Shown here in pieces: positions 1-6,322 of a DNA stretch of 15,390 nucleotides; the first letter of the stretch is position 1, and each line of letters begins with the position of its first letter. Location: positions 1-15,390 of the forward strand of contig JAFZAR010000274.1 of the NCBI GenBank assembly GCA_017557085.1. The letters run 5' to 3'. The DNA comes from Verrucomicrobiota bacterium. Its GTDB lineage: Bacteria > Verrucomicrobiota > Verrucomicrobiia > Limisphaerales > UBA1412. The notes under the pieces are model-generated. The model was given only the letters and a program-made list of their open reading frames with translations. It was not told the origin of the DNA and searched no databases. A program made the position numbers and the translations under genes.

Positions 1-3000
1 AAGTTGTCACCGCCATCGTTTTCACGCATATAGCCTTCAAAGTAGTAGCACTTGCCGGCTTCCAGGTAGATGTCACCGGATTGCGTCGGGGCTTGATTGC
101 CGCCGGCACCGGTGTCGAAACCGCGGGAGTTACACCAGCTGGGTTCTTCCGCCACCAGAGTCTTGTTGGCCGGGGTAGCATCCGTGCTCAGATAGAGACG
201 GCTTTCATCGTCACTGGCGACAGCGAAGCGATAATTGCCCGTTTCCGGAGCGACCAGGAGACCCTTGACAAACACGCAGTAGTAGTCACCGCGGGCAGAC
301 GGGATTTCCAGATAATCGAGATCAAGCGTCGAGCTGGGAGTTGCTGTTCCATTCTCAACAGCTGTGACGAAGTTGCCGATCGAAGGCAGACTGCCGCTGT
401 CGTAATCGTAATAGTTCAAGGTGATACCATTCAGATAAACAAATGCTGAGAAGAACATCGCATCATAGGTCACCTGATTGCCGGCGGGATCCGTAATGGC
501 TCCCAGCTCAATGGTATAGTCCTCACCGTTCTCTATCGCATCGCAGAAGAATACAGCGGTCTTTCTATTATCGCTAATGGTCAGATTATTGATCGCGTGA
601 GAATTTCCGGCAGCGTCCTTGATGATGTAGTTGGCCGGATTGCTCACAGAAGCGGCATCCATGGACTCACTGTAAATGATCGTGATGGATTTGTCGCCCG
701 GATAGAAGTCGTAGCCTTCCACCGTCGGGGCTTCCGTGTCACTGTAAATGGTCACGACCGCGGCCGCGGACATGACGGATGTTCCCTTGTCGGGAGCGCC
801 GGAACCGAAGTTCATGATCTCACAGGTATAAGTACCCGCATCCTCAGCGGTGGTAGAATCCACTCTGTAGGTCGAAGCGATCGCGCCTTCGATGGCCTTG
901 CCGTCTTTGTACCACTGATAAGCGATAGGATCACCGGTACCGGTCACTGACAATGTCAGCGGTTCCGGAGCCGTCAGAGTCACGCTGGCAGGAGATTTCA
1001 GCAATTCAACTGCCTGCAGATAACCTTCCTGATAATCCACCGCGCTCATGAAGAAGAAGGAGGTCGGATTCTTGAACTCATTGGTCAAACCTTCGCAGGC
1101 ACCGAAGTTATTGCCTTCAATACCATAGTGAGGTCCGCCGTAAGCCACTGTGCCCAGTCCTTCCAGAGTTTTGCTGCTGTGGCGTACCCAGGCGATATTG
1201 CCGCCCTGTTCCACACCGTAGTACGTATTGATCGTACTGCCGCTGCGGCCGATACGGAGCCACAATTTGCCGCCGTCCTGCAGGAAGTCATAAGGAGCGG
1301 TCGCCTTGCCGTCCACAACGATGGAAGAAACCATCGAGCCCTGATCGCTGCCGCCGCCATTGGTCAAACGCCAGTTCGATTGGATGGAATGACGATAATC
1401 ATCCAGATTGACGCCCTGGATGTTATCCACAGGAGTCGTATATCCGCCAATGCTTTCATCCCAGCTCATGACCTTGATCGGGGTGTTATGGATTTCCATA
1501 TAGGAGCTGTGCGGAGACGGCTTGCCGGTATCCAGAGCGCTGCGGATCTGCAGACCCGCGCGGCCCCATTGGGTCGTATAGCTCTGATTCACCACACGCA
1601 TGCGGATATCGAAGTCACCCGTGAAGGTCTTATAGACGAACGTATCTTCATCATAGGTACCCCAGTTCTCAAGTCCCTGGTTGTTGACGAAGAATCCGTC
1701 ACCGCCTAACGCCTCGGCGTAACCCGCCGTGAACGGCTGACCTGTGACAGAGAGCGCGAAGATGGCCTGAGCCGAGAGCGTCGTCTCACCCTCCATCGTG
1801 TTGCCGGAAAGATCTTTGATATTCTTCACGGTCACATCCACTGCCGCGCCGTTGGAGACCTTGCTGTTCAGGAACAGGGTCACACGGTCACTCAGTCTCT
1901 GTTCGACTTTGGTCACCGTCTTGCCGGCCACAATATAGTTAGCCGCCTGTGTCGCGGTAGCGGAATCCACCGCTTCATTGAAGGTCACACCCACGGTGTT
2001 TTCAAACGCCTGAGCGCTTATCGCCTGGGGCGCTTCTGTGTCCACGGTCACGTTCAGCTTGGCCGAGCTGCTCTTGGTCGTTACCTGACCATTGGCCGTG
2101 TTGGTCACTTCCAGAGTATAGGTACCGCTGTCGCTGAGCTGCGCCGTGTCAACCTTATAAGTAAAAGTATTATTGATCAGTTCAGTACCCTGAGCGATCA
2201 CTTTGCCGTCTTTCTTCCAGACATAATTATACGGACTGTAGCCGGAGACTGTCGCCGAGAATGTATAACTCTGAGCGGCGGTGATATCCGCGCCATTGAG
2301 TTCATTGACAAACGCGACCGGAGTCTGCGGGAAAGCCTGGAAGTCGGATGCCGTACATAAACAATCATTGCTGCTGTCAGAGTGAGAGGTCGTAAACACA
2401 CCCACTGCCAGCGGAGTGGCTCCTTCATAAGGCACCATCGGGCCTTCGCCCCATTTATCGGTGTCTTCCGACCACATCAATTCCCAGTTTTCACCGTCGG
2501 AACTGGTCATACCATAATAGGTATTGCCGATGCGGCGGATACGCTGCCATTGCGGCCAGGTGTAAGCTTTGGGACGTTTGCAGCGGTCGTCATTCACATC
2601 CTGGTCATTCTCTTCACGCCACTGGACGACCCAGTGGTCATTGGATGAACCGGAAGATTTCTGGGTCTGCGTATTGAAATAGCGGGCTCCGCCTGCCATT
2701 GTCAAACCGTTAGGTTCCCCGGTCATCTCATCGTATGTATAACCCGTGCTCTCACGAACCATCAAACCGGCTTTCATCCAGCTGTTGGAATTGCCTGACA
2801 GGTCGTAGATCTTCACAGAATAATCAAAATCGGTATCCGCTTCCTGTGTCGTATAGACAAAGTAGAATTGATCCGATGTGCCCCAAATGTCCGAGCCGCA
2901 TCCGACTATAGACATCATTCCGGTTGCCTCGTCGTAGGAATAAGACCCCGGCGCGGAACCTGTGTAATTAACTGGTCCATTGTATAATGGCACCGGCAGC

Positions 3001-3077
3001 GCAGCCATAGCGGACCAAGCACCCGCTGTCAGCACCGCTCCAGCCAATAATACTGAACGATAATTTATGTTCTTCAT
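1..3077 (-). CDS. Secreted Con A-like / Ig-like / PA14 multidomain protein (3' end outside window)
   Basis: My own translation of the minus strand gives 1025 uninterrupted codons from ATG 3077 to the window edge. Residues 1-25 form a signal peptide: K2 and R7, a hydrophobic core, then A-M-A before A26. After it I see a Con A-like/DUF1349-type jelly roll (about 35-245, with GSDIWGTSDQF and KAGLMVRES), an Ig-like domain (about 247-340, DSGTYTLEV), an SbsA-type Ig (Big_5, about 345-430), a second jelly roll (about 440-680, RAGLQIRS), a second Ig (about 690-780, DAGTYTCEI), a second Big_5 (about 785-880), and the start of PA14 (from about 882, GITLNYYDY, YRFAVASDDESRLYL, LEAGKCYYFEGY). The Con A-Ig-Big_5 block is therefore duplicated. 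PA14 and Con A-like folds often bind glycans, so a cell-surface or secreted glycan-binding or adhesion role is inferred. No catalytic domain is visible. No SD precedes the ATG. Confidence 0.85.
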   Translation of the reverse strand, partial: MKNINYRSVLLAGAVLTAGAWSAMAALPVPLYNGPVNYTGSAPGSYSYDEATGMMSIVGCGSDIWGTSDQFYFVYTTQEADTDFDYSVKIYDLSGNSNSWMKAGLMVRESTGYTYDEMTGEPNGLTMAGGARYFNTQTQKSSGSSNDHWVVQWREENDQDVNDDRCKRPKAYTWPQWQRIRRIGNTYYGMTSSDGENWELMWSEDTDKWGEGPMVPYEGATPLAVGVFTTSHSDSSNDCLCTASDFQAFPQTPVAFVNELNGADITAAQSYTFSATVSGYSPYNYVWKKDGKVIAQGTELINNTFTYKVDTAQLSDSGTYTLEVTNTANGQVTTKSSSAKLNVTVDTEAPQAISAQAFENTVGVTFNEAVDSATATQAANYIVAGKTVTKVEQRLSDRVTLFLNSKVSNGAAVDVTVKNIKDLSGNTMEGETTLSAQAIFALSVTGQPFTAGYAEALGGDGFFVNNQGLENWGTYDEDTFVYKTFTGDFDIRMRVVNQSYTTQWGRAGLQIRSALDTGKPSPHSSYMEIHNTPIKVMSWDESIGGYTTPVDNIQGVNLDDYRHSIQSNWRLTNGGGSDQGSMVSSIVVDGKATAPYDFLQDGGKLWLRIGRSGSTINTYYGVEQGGNIAWVRHSSKTLEGLGTVAYGGPHYGIEGNNFGACEGLTNEFKNPTSFFFMSAVDYQEGYLQAVELLKSPASVTLTAPEPLTLSVTGTGDPIAYQWYKDGKAIEGAIASTYRVDSTTAEDAGTYTCEIMNFGSGAPDKGTSVMSAAAVVTIYSDTEAPTVEGYDFYPGDKSITIIYSESMDAASVSNPANYIIKDAAGNSHAINNLTISDNRKTAVFFCDAIENGEDYTIELGAITDPAGNQVTYDAMFFSAFVYLNGITLNYYDYDSGSLPSIGNFVTAVENGTATPSSTLDLDYLEIPSARGDYYCVFVKGLLVAPETGNYRFAVASDDESRLYLSTDATPANKTLVAEEPSWCNSRGFDTGAGGNQAPTQSGDIYLEAGKCYYFEGYMRENDGGDN

Positions 3078-3079
3078 AT

Positions 3080-3208
3080 CTATTTTTTAACAGAAACTTT
3101 TTTAATACTCTTACCATGAACCACAAACACACACTTGCGGTCACTCATTTTCTCTGTGTGTGCAGAGAAAATATAAACACCCGTTCCTGTTGAAGGTGTC
3201 AGGCAAGG
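3080..3208 (-). pseudogene. Orphan C-terminal tail-like ORF (42 codons), possible gene remnant
   Basis: After an in-frame TAG at 3211-3209 the minus strand is open for 42 codons and stops at TAG 3082-3080, two bases before the ATG of the Ig/PA14 gene. The peptide contains TGTGVYIFSA and ends in HGKSIKKVSVKK. It looks like a beta-rich, basic C-terminal tail such as those ending secreted repeat proteins (a GVYI...NGKxVKKxxVK style resembling type IX sorting tails). The only internal ATG (3148-3146) would give a 22-residue peptide. It may be the 3' remnant of a deleted neighbour, or a short upstream ORF coupled to the next gene. I do not recognise the family. Chance is possible at this length. 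Confidence 0.35.
3147..3172. repeat. 10-bp perfect inverted repeat (hairpin)
   Basis: ATTTTCTCTG (3147-3156) pairs perfectly with CAGAGAAAAT (3163-3172) around a TGTGTG loop. On the minus strand it lies 70-95 nt upstream of the Ig/PA14 start codon, inside the 42-codon tail ORF, and its base overlaps that ORF's internal ATG. It could be an mRNA leader hairpin. There is no adjacent T-run, so it is not a standard terminator. Confidence 0.5.
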
Positions 3209-3328
3209 CTATAAGAAGATAAACTATTCAGACCATACCGCAGCTCATACGAACAGCCACAAAGCCAAAATGAATAACCTCAACAGCAAGAGTATGTTGA
3301 AACAAAAAAGAAAACTTGTCAACAACAA

Positions 3329-3346
3329 AAGATCTGGGGAGATCTT
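3329..3346. repeat. Inverted repeat AAGATCT-GGGG-AGATCTT
   Basis: A perfect 7-bp stem with a GGGG loop. It lies just upstream, on the minus strand, of the TTGACA at 3322-3317. The position suits an operator or leader element for the Ig/PA14 gene, but nothing else supports this. Confidence 0.4.
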
Positions 3347-3555
3347 CATCTGACTTAATTAGAATAAAAAAACAGATCGCCCTTTAATTATAATGGAAGA
3401 AAAGCCAAAAAATGGATCGCTCCGTATAATTCTTTCTGTCTCTGTTTGTTTTATTTCGTATCCCCTTTTTCGGAACCCGGACCATCCATTCGGGTATCAA
3501 TCCCGGCATGAGAAAGAGTTTGGCAGACTAAAATTCTTTAAGTCTTACGGATTTT

Positions 3556-3591
3556 GTTACGGAAAAAGTTACTAGAAAAGTTACTATTTTC
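3556..3591. repeat. 12-bp imperfect tandem repeat, 3 copies
   Basis: Three consecutive 12-bp units beginning GTTAC start at 3556, 3568 and 3580. Units 1 and 2 share GTTAC plus an A-rich tail, and units 2 and 3 share GTTACTA. They lie 100 bp downstream of the tRNA on its strand. The function is unknown and the array is too short to call iterons. Confidence 0.4.
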
Positions 3592-3690
3592 CCCACATTT
3601 TACCACTCTTTTCCCTTGTAACACAAAAAGGGAGGACTTTACAAAAAAGCACGTAAACTGCTGAAAAATAAGGGGAAAAACTTGAAAAAA

Positions 3691-3765
3691 TGGTGCCAGA
3701 GGAGGAATTTGAATCCCCGACCAAGGGCTTATGAGTCCCCTGCTCTACCGCTGAGCTACTCTGGC
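3691..3765 (-). tRNA. tRNA with CAU anticodon (tRNA-Met or lysidine-type tRNA-Ile2)
   Basis: The minus strand folds as a complete 75-nt cloverleaf. The acceptor GCCAGAG pairs with CTCTGGC (7 of 7), followed by discriminator A and an encoded CCA (3693-3691). The D stem is GCTC/GAGC, the anticodon loop is CTCATAA with anticodon CAU at 3733-3731, and the T arm has GGGGA-TTCAAAT-TCCTC. The anticodon stem has an A31-G39 mismatch next to the loop. The D arm lacks the extra features of initiator tRNA, and acceptor pair 1-72 is G-C, so it is not tRNA-fMet. The CAU anticodon alone cannot separate elongator Met from Ile2, whose C34 is modified by TilS. The A-GGGG-ACUCAUAA pattern resembles E. coli Ile2. 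A run of six T follows the CCA directly. An 8-bp copy of CTGGCACA lies inverted just upstream (3761-3768/3782-3789). Confidence 0.93.
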
Positions 3766-3886
3766 ACAGCACGGCATTCAGTGTGCCAGCGAAACCGGCT
3801 TTTGGCAAGTCCTTTTCCGCGAATTTAGCGAAATTTTAGGAGCGCCCCGGCTCGTAGTCTTACCTAATCGGCTTGTTCAAAAAGGA

Positions 3887-4426
3887 TTACGATTTGTTTT
3901 CCAGATTTGCTTCTTCGCTTTCCAGCTCGGCCCGCAGCATCTGCACCAGCGATTCGATGGCCGCTTTTTTGTCGGGTTTGGTGATGAACTGCAGCAGGGT
4001 CTCGTGCGCGTGGACGGAGTTGCGCAGCAGAGTGAGTTTGTCGCAGCTGGATTCGCCGGATACGGCTTGATAGTTCACCGCCAGCTCTTTATCCGTATTC
4101 ATCACCTTGAACAGGGAGAGCGCCCCCAGGTCTTCCATCAGCTCCAGGATGCGCGGCGCGGCATCAAAAAGTTCTACCCACAAGCAGTTTTTCTCTTTTT
4201 TGGCGGCTTCCATCTTGGCAACGATCGTCCCCAGGAAGGAGCTGTCCATGATCTGACACTCCGAAAGATCGAAGATGAACTTCATGACACCCTTCTTGAT
4301 TTCGGTATCTATCAGATTGCTGAAGTTTTCCGTGGAATTGCAATTAGCTCTGCCCGCGATCTTGATGACGACGCAATCATCATCATACGAATGTCCTAGA
4401 CTAAAAGTAGCTTGATTTACTGCCAT
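3887..4426 (-). CDS. Single-STAS-domain protein (anti-sigma factor antagonist-like)
   Basis: 179 residues. Residues 7-115 form a STAS domain of the SpoIIAA/RsbV type: strands around VVIKIAGRANC and KFIFDLSECQ, then the signature MDSSFLGTIVAKM with D61-S62-S63. In SpoIIAA and RsbV the Ser following that Asp is phosphorylated by the partner-switching kinase, so S62 is the candidate phospho-site. Residues 120-179 are a charged, probably helical tail that lone STAS proteins usually lack. No RsbW-type kinase or PP2C phosphatase lies in the window. The gene has its own promoter (4447-4475), predicting a leader of only about 13 nt without an SD. It is transcribed away from ruvA. A role as anti-anti-sigma factor or other partner-switch component is inferred; the target is unknown. 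Confidence 0.85.
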   Translation of the reverse strand: MAVNQATFSLGHSYDDDCVVIKIAGRANCNSTENFSNLIDTEIKKGVMKFIFDLSECQIMDSSFLGTIVAKMEAAKKEKNCLWVELFDAAPRILELMEDLGALSLFKVMNTDKELAVNYQAVSGESSCDKLTLLRNSVHAHETLLQFITKPDKKAAIESLVQMLRAELESEEANLENKS

Positions 4427-4446
4427 AGACCAATAAAACCGTAATA

Positions 4447-4475
4447 ATTGTAAGCACGAAACCGTTTTTCGTCAA
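4447..4475 (-). promoter_or_regulatory. Sigma70-type promoter for the STAS gene
   Basis: On the minus strand TTGACG (4475-4470), a 17-nt spacer and TACAAT (4452-4447) give 5 of 6 matches at each hexamer with ideal spacing. The start codon is 20 nt beyond the -10 box, so the mRNA leader is very short. It lies in the divergent spacer shared with ruvA. Confidence 0.75.
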
Positions 4476-4481
4476 GGCGTA

Positions 4482-4500
4482 TCCGGGAACAGACCCCGGA
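4482..4500. repeat. Inverted repeat TCCGGG/CCCGGA in the STAS-ruvA spacer
   Basis: TCCGGG (4482-4487) and CCCGGA (4495-4500) form a 6-bp stem with a 7-nt loop, directly upstream of the STAS promoter -35 box. It could be an operator shared by the divergent genes; there is no further support. Confidence 0.3.
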
Positions 4501-4551
4501 AAAACGAACGCGCGCGTGCGCAATTCACTGGAGTTTTCTCCGGCTTTGCTT

Positions 4552-4557
4552 TACTAT
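4552..4557 (+). promoter_or_regulatory. Possible -10 box for ruvA
   Basis: TACTAT lies 45 nt before the ruvA ATG. The hexamer 17 nt upstream, TGGAGT, matches only 3 of 6 -35 positions. This is a weak candidate, offered because ruvA must start transcription in this spacer. Confidence 0.25.
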
Positions 4558-4602
4558 CGGGCCTGTCCGGTCGCTGGAAAATCCCGTCCGGTCTCTCAGA
4601 AA

Positions 4603-5214
4603 ATGATCGCGTTTCTTAAAGGCACTTTGGTGGAATCACTTCCGACTTCTGCCGTGATAGATGTTCACGGCGTGGGCTATGAAGTCCTGATGCCCTTGTC
4701 CTCCACATCCAAGCTCCCGGAGATCGGCCGCGAGGTCAAGATCTACACCCACTTTGCCGTTCGGGAGGACGCGCAGACGCTTTACGGCTTTATCACACTG
4801 GAGGAGAGACAGATCTTCCGCACGCTGATCAATTCCGTCAGCGGCATCGGACCCAAGATCGCCCTGAACGTCCTCAGCGGCATGAGCATCGAAGCCTTCC
4901 GCGCGGCGGTCAGCTCCGGTGATTTCAAATCGCTTTCGCACGTGAACGGCATCGGCAAGAAGACGGCCGAGCGCATCATCGTGGAGCTGAAAGACAAGAT
5001 GGGTCCCGGTCTGCCCTCCGGCTCCGGCGGCAGCGGCGGCGCGGTCTCGTTCGCGGCGGGAACTCTGGATCAGACGCTGAACGATGCCCTGGCGGCACTG
5101 GTCACCTTGGGATTCAAACAAACGGACGCGCTCACCTCGGTCAAGGCGGCTCAGGCTATGCTGGGTCCCGGCGCGACCGTGGAGCAGATCATCCGCGCCT
5201 GTCTGAAAAAATAG
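4603..5214 (+). CDS. ruvA: Holliday junction branch migration protein RuvA
   Basis: 203 residues from ATG 4603, exactly the length of E. coli RuvA. The frame stays open upstream to a GTG at 4516, but the ATG start gives the family N-terminus MIAFLKGTLVE. Domain I (1-63) is the OB fold, with VHGVGYEVLMP and THFAVREDAQTLYGF. Domain II carries two helix-hairpin-helix motifs, GIGPKIALNVL (81-91) and NGIGKKTAERI (115-125), which contact the junction backbone. A Gly/Ser-rich linker (134-147) leads to domain III (about 152-203), which binds RuvB. RuvA tetramers hold the Holliday junction square-planar while RuvB drives branch migration in recombinational repair. ruvB and ruvC are not adjacent; the next gene, 9 nt on, is an acyltransferase. 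No clear SD precedes the start. Confidence 0.97.
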   Translation: MIAFLKGTLVESLPTSAVIDVHGVGYEVLMPLSSTSKLPEIGREVKIYTHFAVREDAQTLYGFITLEERQIFRTLINSVSGIGPKIALNVLSGMSIEAFRAAVSSGDFKSLSHVNGIGKKTAERIIVELKDKMGPGLPSGSGGSGGAVSFAAGTLDQTLNDALAALVTLGFKQTDALTSVKAAQAMLGPGATVEQIIRACLKK

Positions 5215-5223
5215 CCCTCTTCC

Positions 5224-5928
5224 ATGCCTACTTCCGCGCCAACATCCTCCAATCGAGTCATTCCTCACAAGCCCAAATGGCACGGACGCATCGCGGCTCA
5301 CTTGATCTACTGGGTCACCCGGCTGTTCACGGCTACCATCCGGTTCCGTCTGCATCCTCAGCGCAGCAACATGGAGATCTTTGACGCGCCGGGCACTCCT
5401 CAGCCGGTCATCTTCTGCATCTGGCACAACCGGCTGTTCCTCTGTCTGGCTCTGTACTTCCTCTTTGCCGTGAAACGTCAGCCCACGCGGCGCATGGCGG
5501 CACTGGTCAGCGCCAGCCGGGACGGCGGCATCCTTTCGCAGGTGCTGGAACTGTATCACATCCAGCCCGTCCGCGGCTCCAGCAGCCGGCGCGGAGGCCA
5601 GGCCCTGATCGAACTCCACACCTGGGCCGGCAAGGGACTGGACCTGGCCATCACACCCGACGGCCCCAGAGGTCCCCGCTACCGCATCCATCCCGGCGCG
5701 ATCACCATGGCACAGACCACCGGTCTGCCCATCCTGCCCATCTGCTACCACCTTTCCTGGAAGTACACGCTCAAGAGCTGGGACGGCTTCCAGATACCTT
5801 TTCCCTTCTGCAAATGCACCATCAGCGTGGGCGATCCCATCTACATCCCGCGCCAGCTGACCGCCGAGGAACGGGAAGCCTGGCGTGAAAAAGTCAACCG
5901 CGCCATGCTGGATCAGACTGATGATTGA
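5224..5928 (+). CDS. DUF374 lysophospholipid acyltransferase-family protein
   Basis: 234 residues. DUF374 (LPLAT superfamily) signatures are present: IWHNRLF with H68 (62-72), VSASRDGG (95-102, D100 completing the His/Asp pair), VRGSSSRRGG (116-125) and ITPDGPRGP (143-151), followed by a C-terminal GDPIYIPR. Residues 20-45 are a basic, amphipathic or hydrophobic stretch suited to the inner membrane face, and 61-82 are hydrophobic. Family members are thought to move acyl chains onto lipid A or other lipid acceptors; in some Gram-negatives a DUF374 gene sits near lipid A or Kdo genes. The start is 9 nt after ruvA without an SD, implying cotranscription. Acceptor and acyl donor cannot be read from sequence. 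Confidence 0.88.
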   Translation: MPTSAPTSSNRVIPHKPKWHGRIAAHLIYWVTRLFTATIRFRLHPQRSNMEIFDAPGTPQPVIFCIWHNRLFLCLALYFLFAVKRQPTRRMAALVSASRDGGILSQVLELYHIQPVRGSSSRRGGQALIELHTWAGKGLDLAITPDGPRGPRYRIHPGAITMAQTTGLPILPICYHLSWKYTLKSWDGFQIPFPFCKCTISVGDPIYIPRQLTAEEREAWREKVNRAMLDQTDD

Positions 5929-5953
5929 TACATTGGCCTGTCCCAATAAAAAT

Positions 5954-5982
5954 TTGATAACGGGAAACCAATGATGTAAAAT
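5954..5982 (+). promoter_or_regulatory. Sigma70-type promoter upstream of the small hydrophobic ORF
   Basis: TTGATA (5954-5959), a 17-nt spacer and TAAAAT (5977-5982) match 5 of 6 consensus bases in each hexamer. It begins 26 nt after the DUF374 stop and points into a region with no annotated gene. It predicts a transcript from about 5989 with a leader of roughly 130 nt. Confidence 0.55.
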
Positions 5983-6040
5983 CAACTCGTTGCGGGTGAA
6001 AGCTCAGTGTTAGATCTCTATTTTCATCTGCCTTCTTTCC

Positions 6041-6071
6041 TGTGAATTTTGTTTGAAACCTTTCACAAAAT
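6041..6071 (+). promoter_or_regulatory. Leader with two mutually exclusive stems
   Basis: TGTGAA (6041-6046) can pair with TTCACA (6062-6067), and ATTTTGT (6046-6052) can pair with ACAAAAT (6065-6071). The stems overlap, so only one can form at a time. They lie in the predicted leader of the 24-codon ORF, 30 nt before its SD site. A regulatory switch is possible; short AT-rich stems also arise by chance. Confidence 0.3.
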
Positions 6072-6120
6072 GATTGGAAAAAATGAAATACCGCGTCGGA
6101 AGGGGGTGAAATAAAAAAAG

Positions 6121-6195
6121 ATGATCACTGAAGATTTGATAACACTGACAGTAATCATCATATTCATCATATTGATGAAGAAGCGGATATTATAA
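6121..6195 (+). CDS. Small hydrophobic single-TM peptide (24 aa), type I toxin-like
   Basis: ATG 6121 to TAA 6193-6195 encodes 24 residues. The N-terminus is acidic (MITED), then comes an aliphatic stretch (LITLTVIIIFIILM, about 14 residues), then a basic end KKRIL. This layout suits a short membrane peptide with its basic end in the cytoplasm. AAGGGGGTGA (6100-6109) differs by one base from a perfect anti-SD complement and is the best ribosome site in the window, though its 11-nt distance to the ATG is long. A 14-codon ORF (6070-6114) overlaps the SD and ends 6 nt upstream. The unit has its own promoter (5954-5982) and a strong 3' hairpin (6206-6233). Ibs/Fst/TxpA-type toxins or a small regulatory membrane protein are analogies only; no family is recognised and no antisense RNA is proven. 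Confidence 0.45.
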   Translation: MITEDLITLTVIIIFIILMKKRIL

Positions 6196-6200
6196 TCCGC
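6183..6200. repeat. Small hairpin at the 24-aa ORF stop codon
   Basis: GCGGAT (6183-6188) pairs with ATCCGC (6195-6200) around a 6-nt AT loop. The stop codon of the small ORF is inside it. It may protect the mRNA end or act with the hairpin 5 nt downstream. Confidence 0.4.
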
Positions 6201-6205
6201 GCAAC

Positions 6206-6233
6206 AGCGTGCAAGGTGTCCGCCTTGCACGCT
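6206..6233. terminator. 11-bp perfect hairpin, probable (bidirectional) terminator
   Basis: AGCGTGCAAGG (6206-6216) pairs perfectly with CCTTGCACGCT (6223-6233) over a 6-nt loop. It separates convergent transcription units: the small ORF/DUF374 side on plus and the GHL10 gene on minus. The plus-strand tail is CTTAATTT rather than a clean T-run, so termination may need Rho or the element may act as an RNA stabiliser. Confidence 0.55.
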
Positions 6234-6261
6234 CTTAATTTACCTCATAAAACTTTCTTTT

Positions 6262-6277
6262 GCAAATAAAAATTTGC
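6262..6277. repeat. Inverted repeat GCAAAT-AAAA-ATTTGC
   Basis: A 6-bp stem with a 4-nt loop, 45 nt downstream of the GHL10 stop codon on the minus strand. It may be a weak 3' end element for that gene. It is AT-rich and of low specificity. Confidence 0.3.
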
Positions 6278-6322
6278 GAGGCCAACATTCGGCTTTGTGT
6301 TCCTGATAAAAACTGCCGGCTG

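Larger units (their letters stand above)
3209..3690. other. AT-rich intergenic region with short repeats, no credible gene
   Basis: About 480 bp without a convincing coding region. It holds a consensus -35-like TTGACA on the minus strand (3322-3317) pointing at the Ig/PA14 gene. The -10 options 17-20 nt further on (such as CATACT) are poor or badly spaced, so I do not call a promoter. It also holds the inverted repeat AAGATCT-GGGG-AGATCTT (3329-3346) and a 12-bp imperfect tandem repeat starting GTTAC (3556-3591). Short ORFs here show no domain, signal or codon pattern. Confidence 0.5.

Noticed and set aside
81..2648. Several plus-strand and out-of-frame ORFs in the left 2.6 kb
   Set aside because: The minus-strand frame from 3077 is open across the whole stretch and gives recognisable Ig, Con A-like and PA14 domains.
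3393..3575. 60-codon plus-strand ORF in the intergenic region
   Set aside because: No SD, no hydrophobic or domain pattern, and AT-rich composition like the surrounding non-coding DNA.
3761..3789. Inverted copy of CTGGCACA next to the tRNA as an integration (att) site or tRNA remnant
   Set aside because: Only 8 bp, inverted rather than direct, and no integrase or mobile gene is in the window.
4636..5985. 449-codon open frame on the minus strand opposite ruvA and DUF374
   Set aside because: It lies antisense to two clear protein families, and its translation is low-complexity, rich in Arg/Gly/Gln, with no domain. It is a GC-driven shadow.
6189..6194. Antisense promoter for a toxin-neutralising RNA (TATAAT on the minus strand)
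   Set aside because: The hexamer is part of a symmetric AT hairpin loop and no -35 box is found 16-18 nt upstream.
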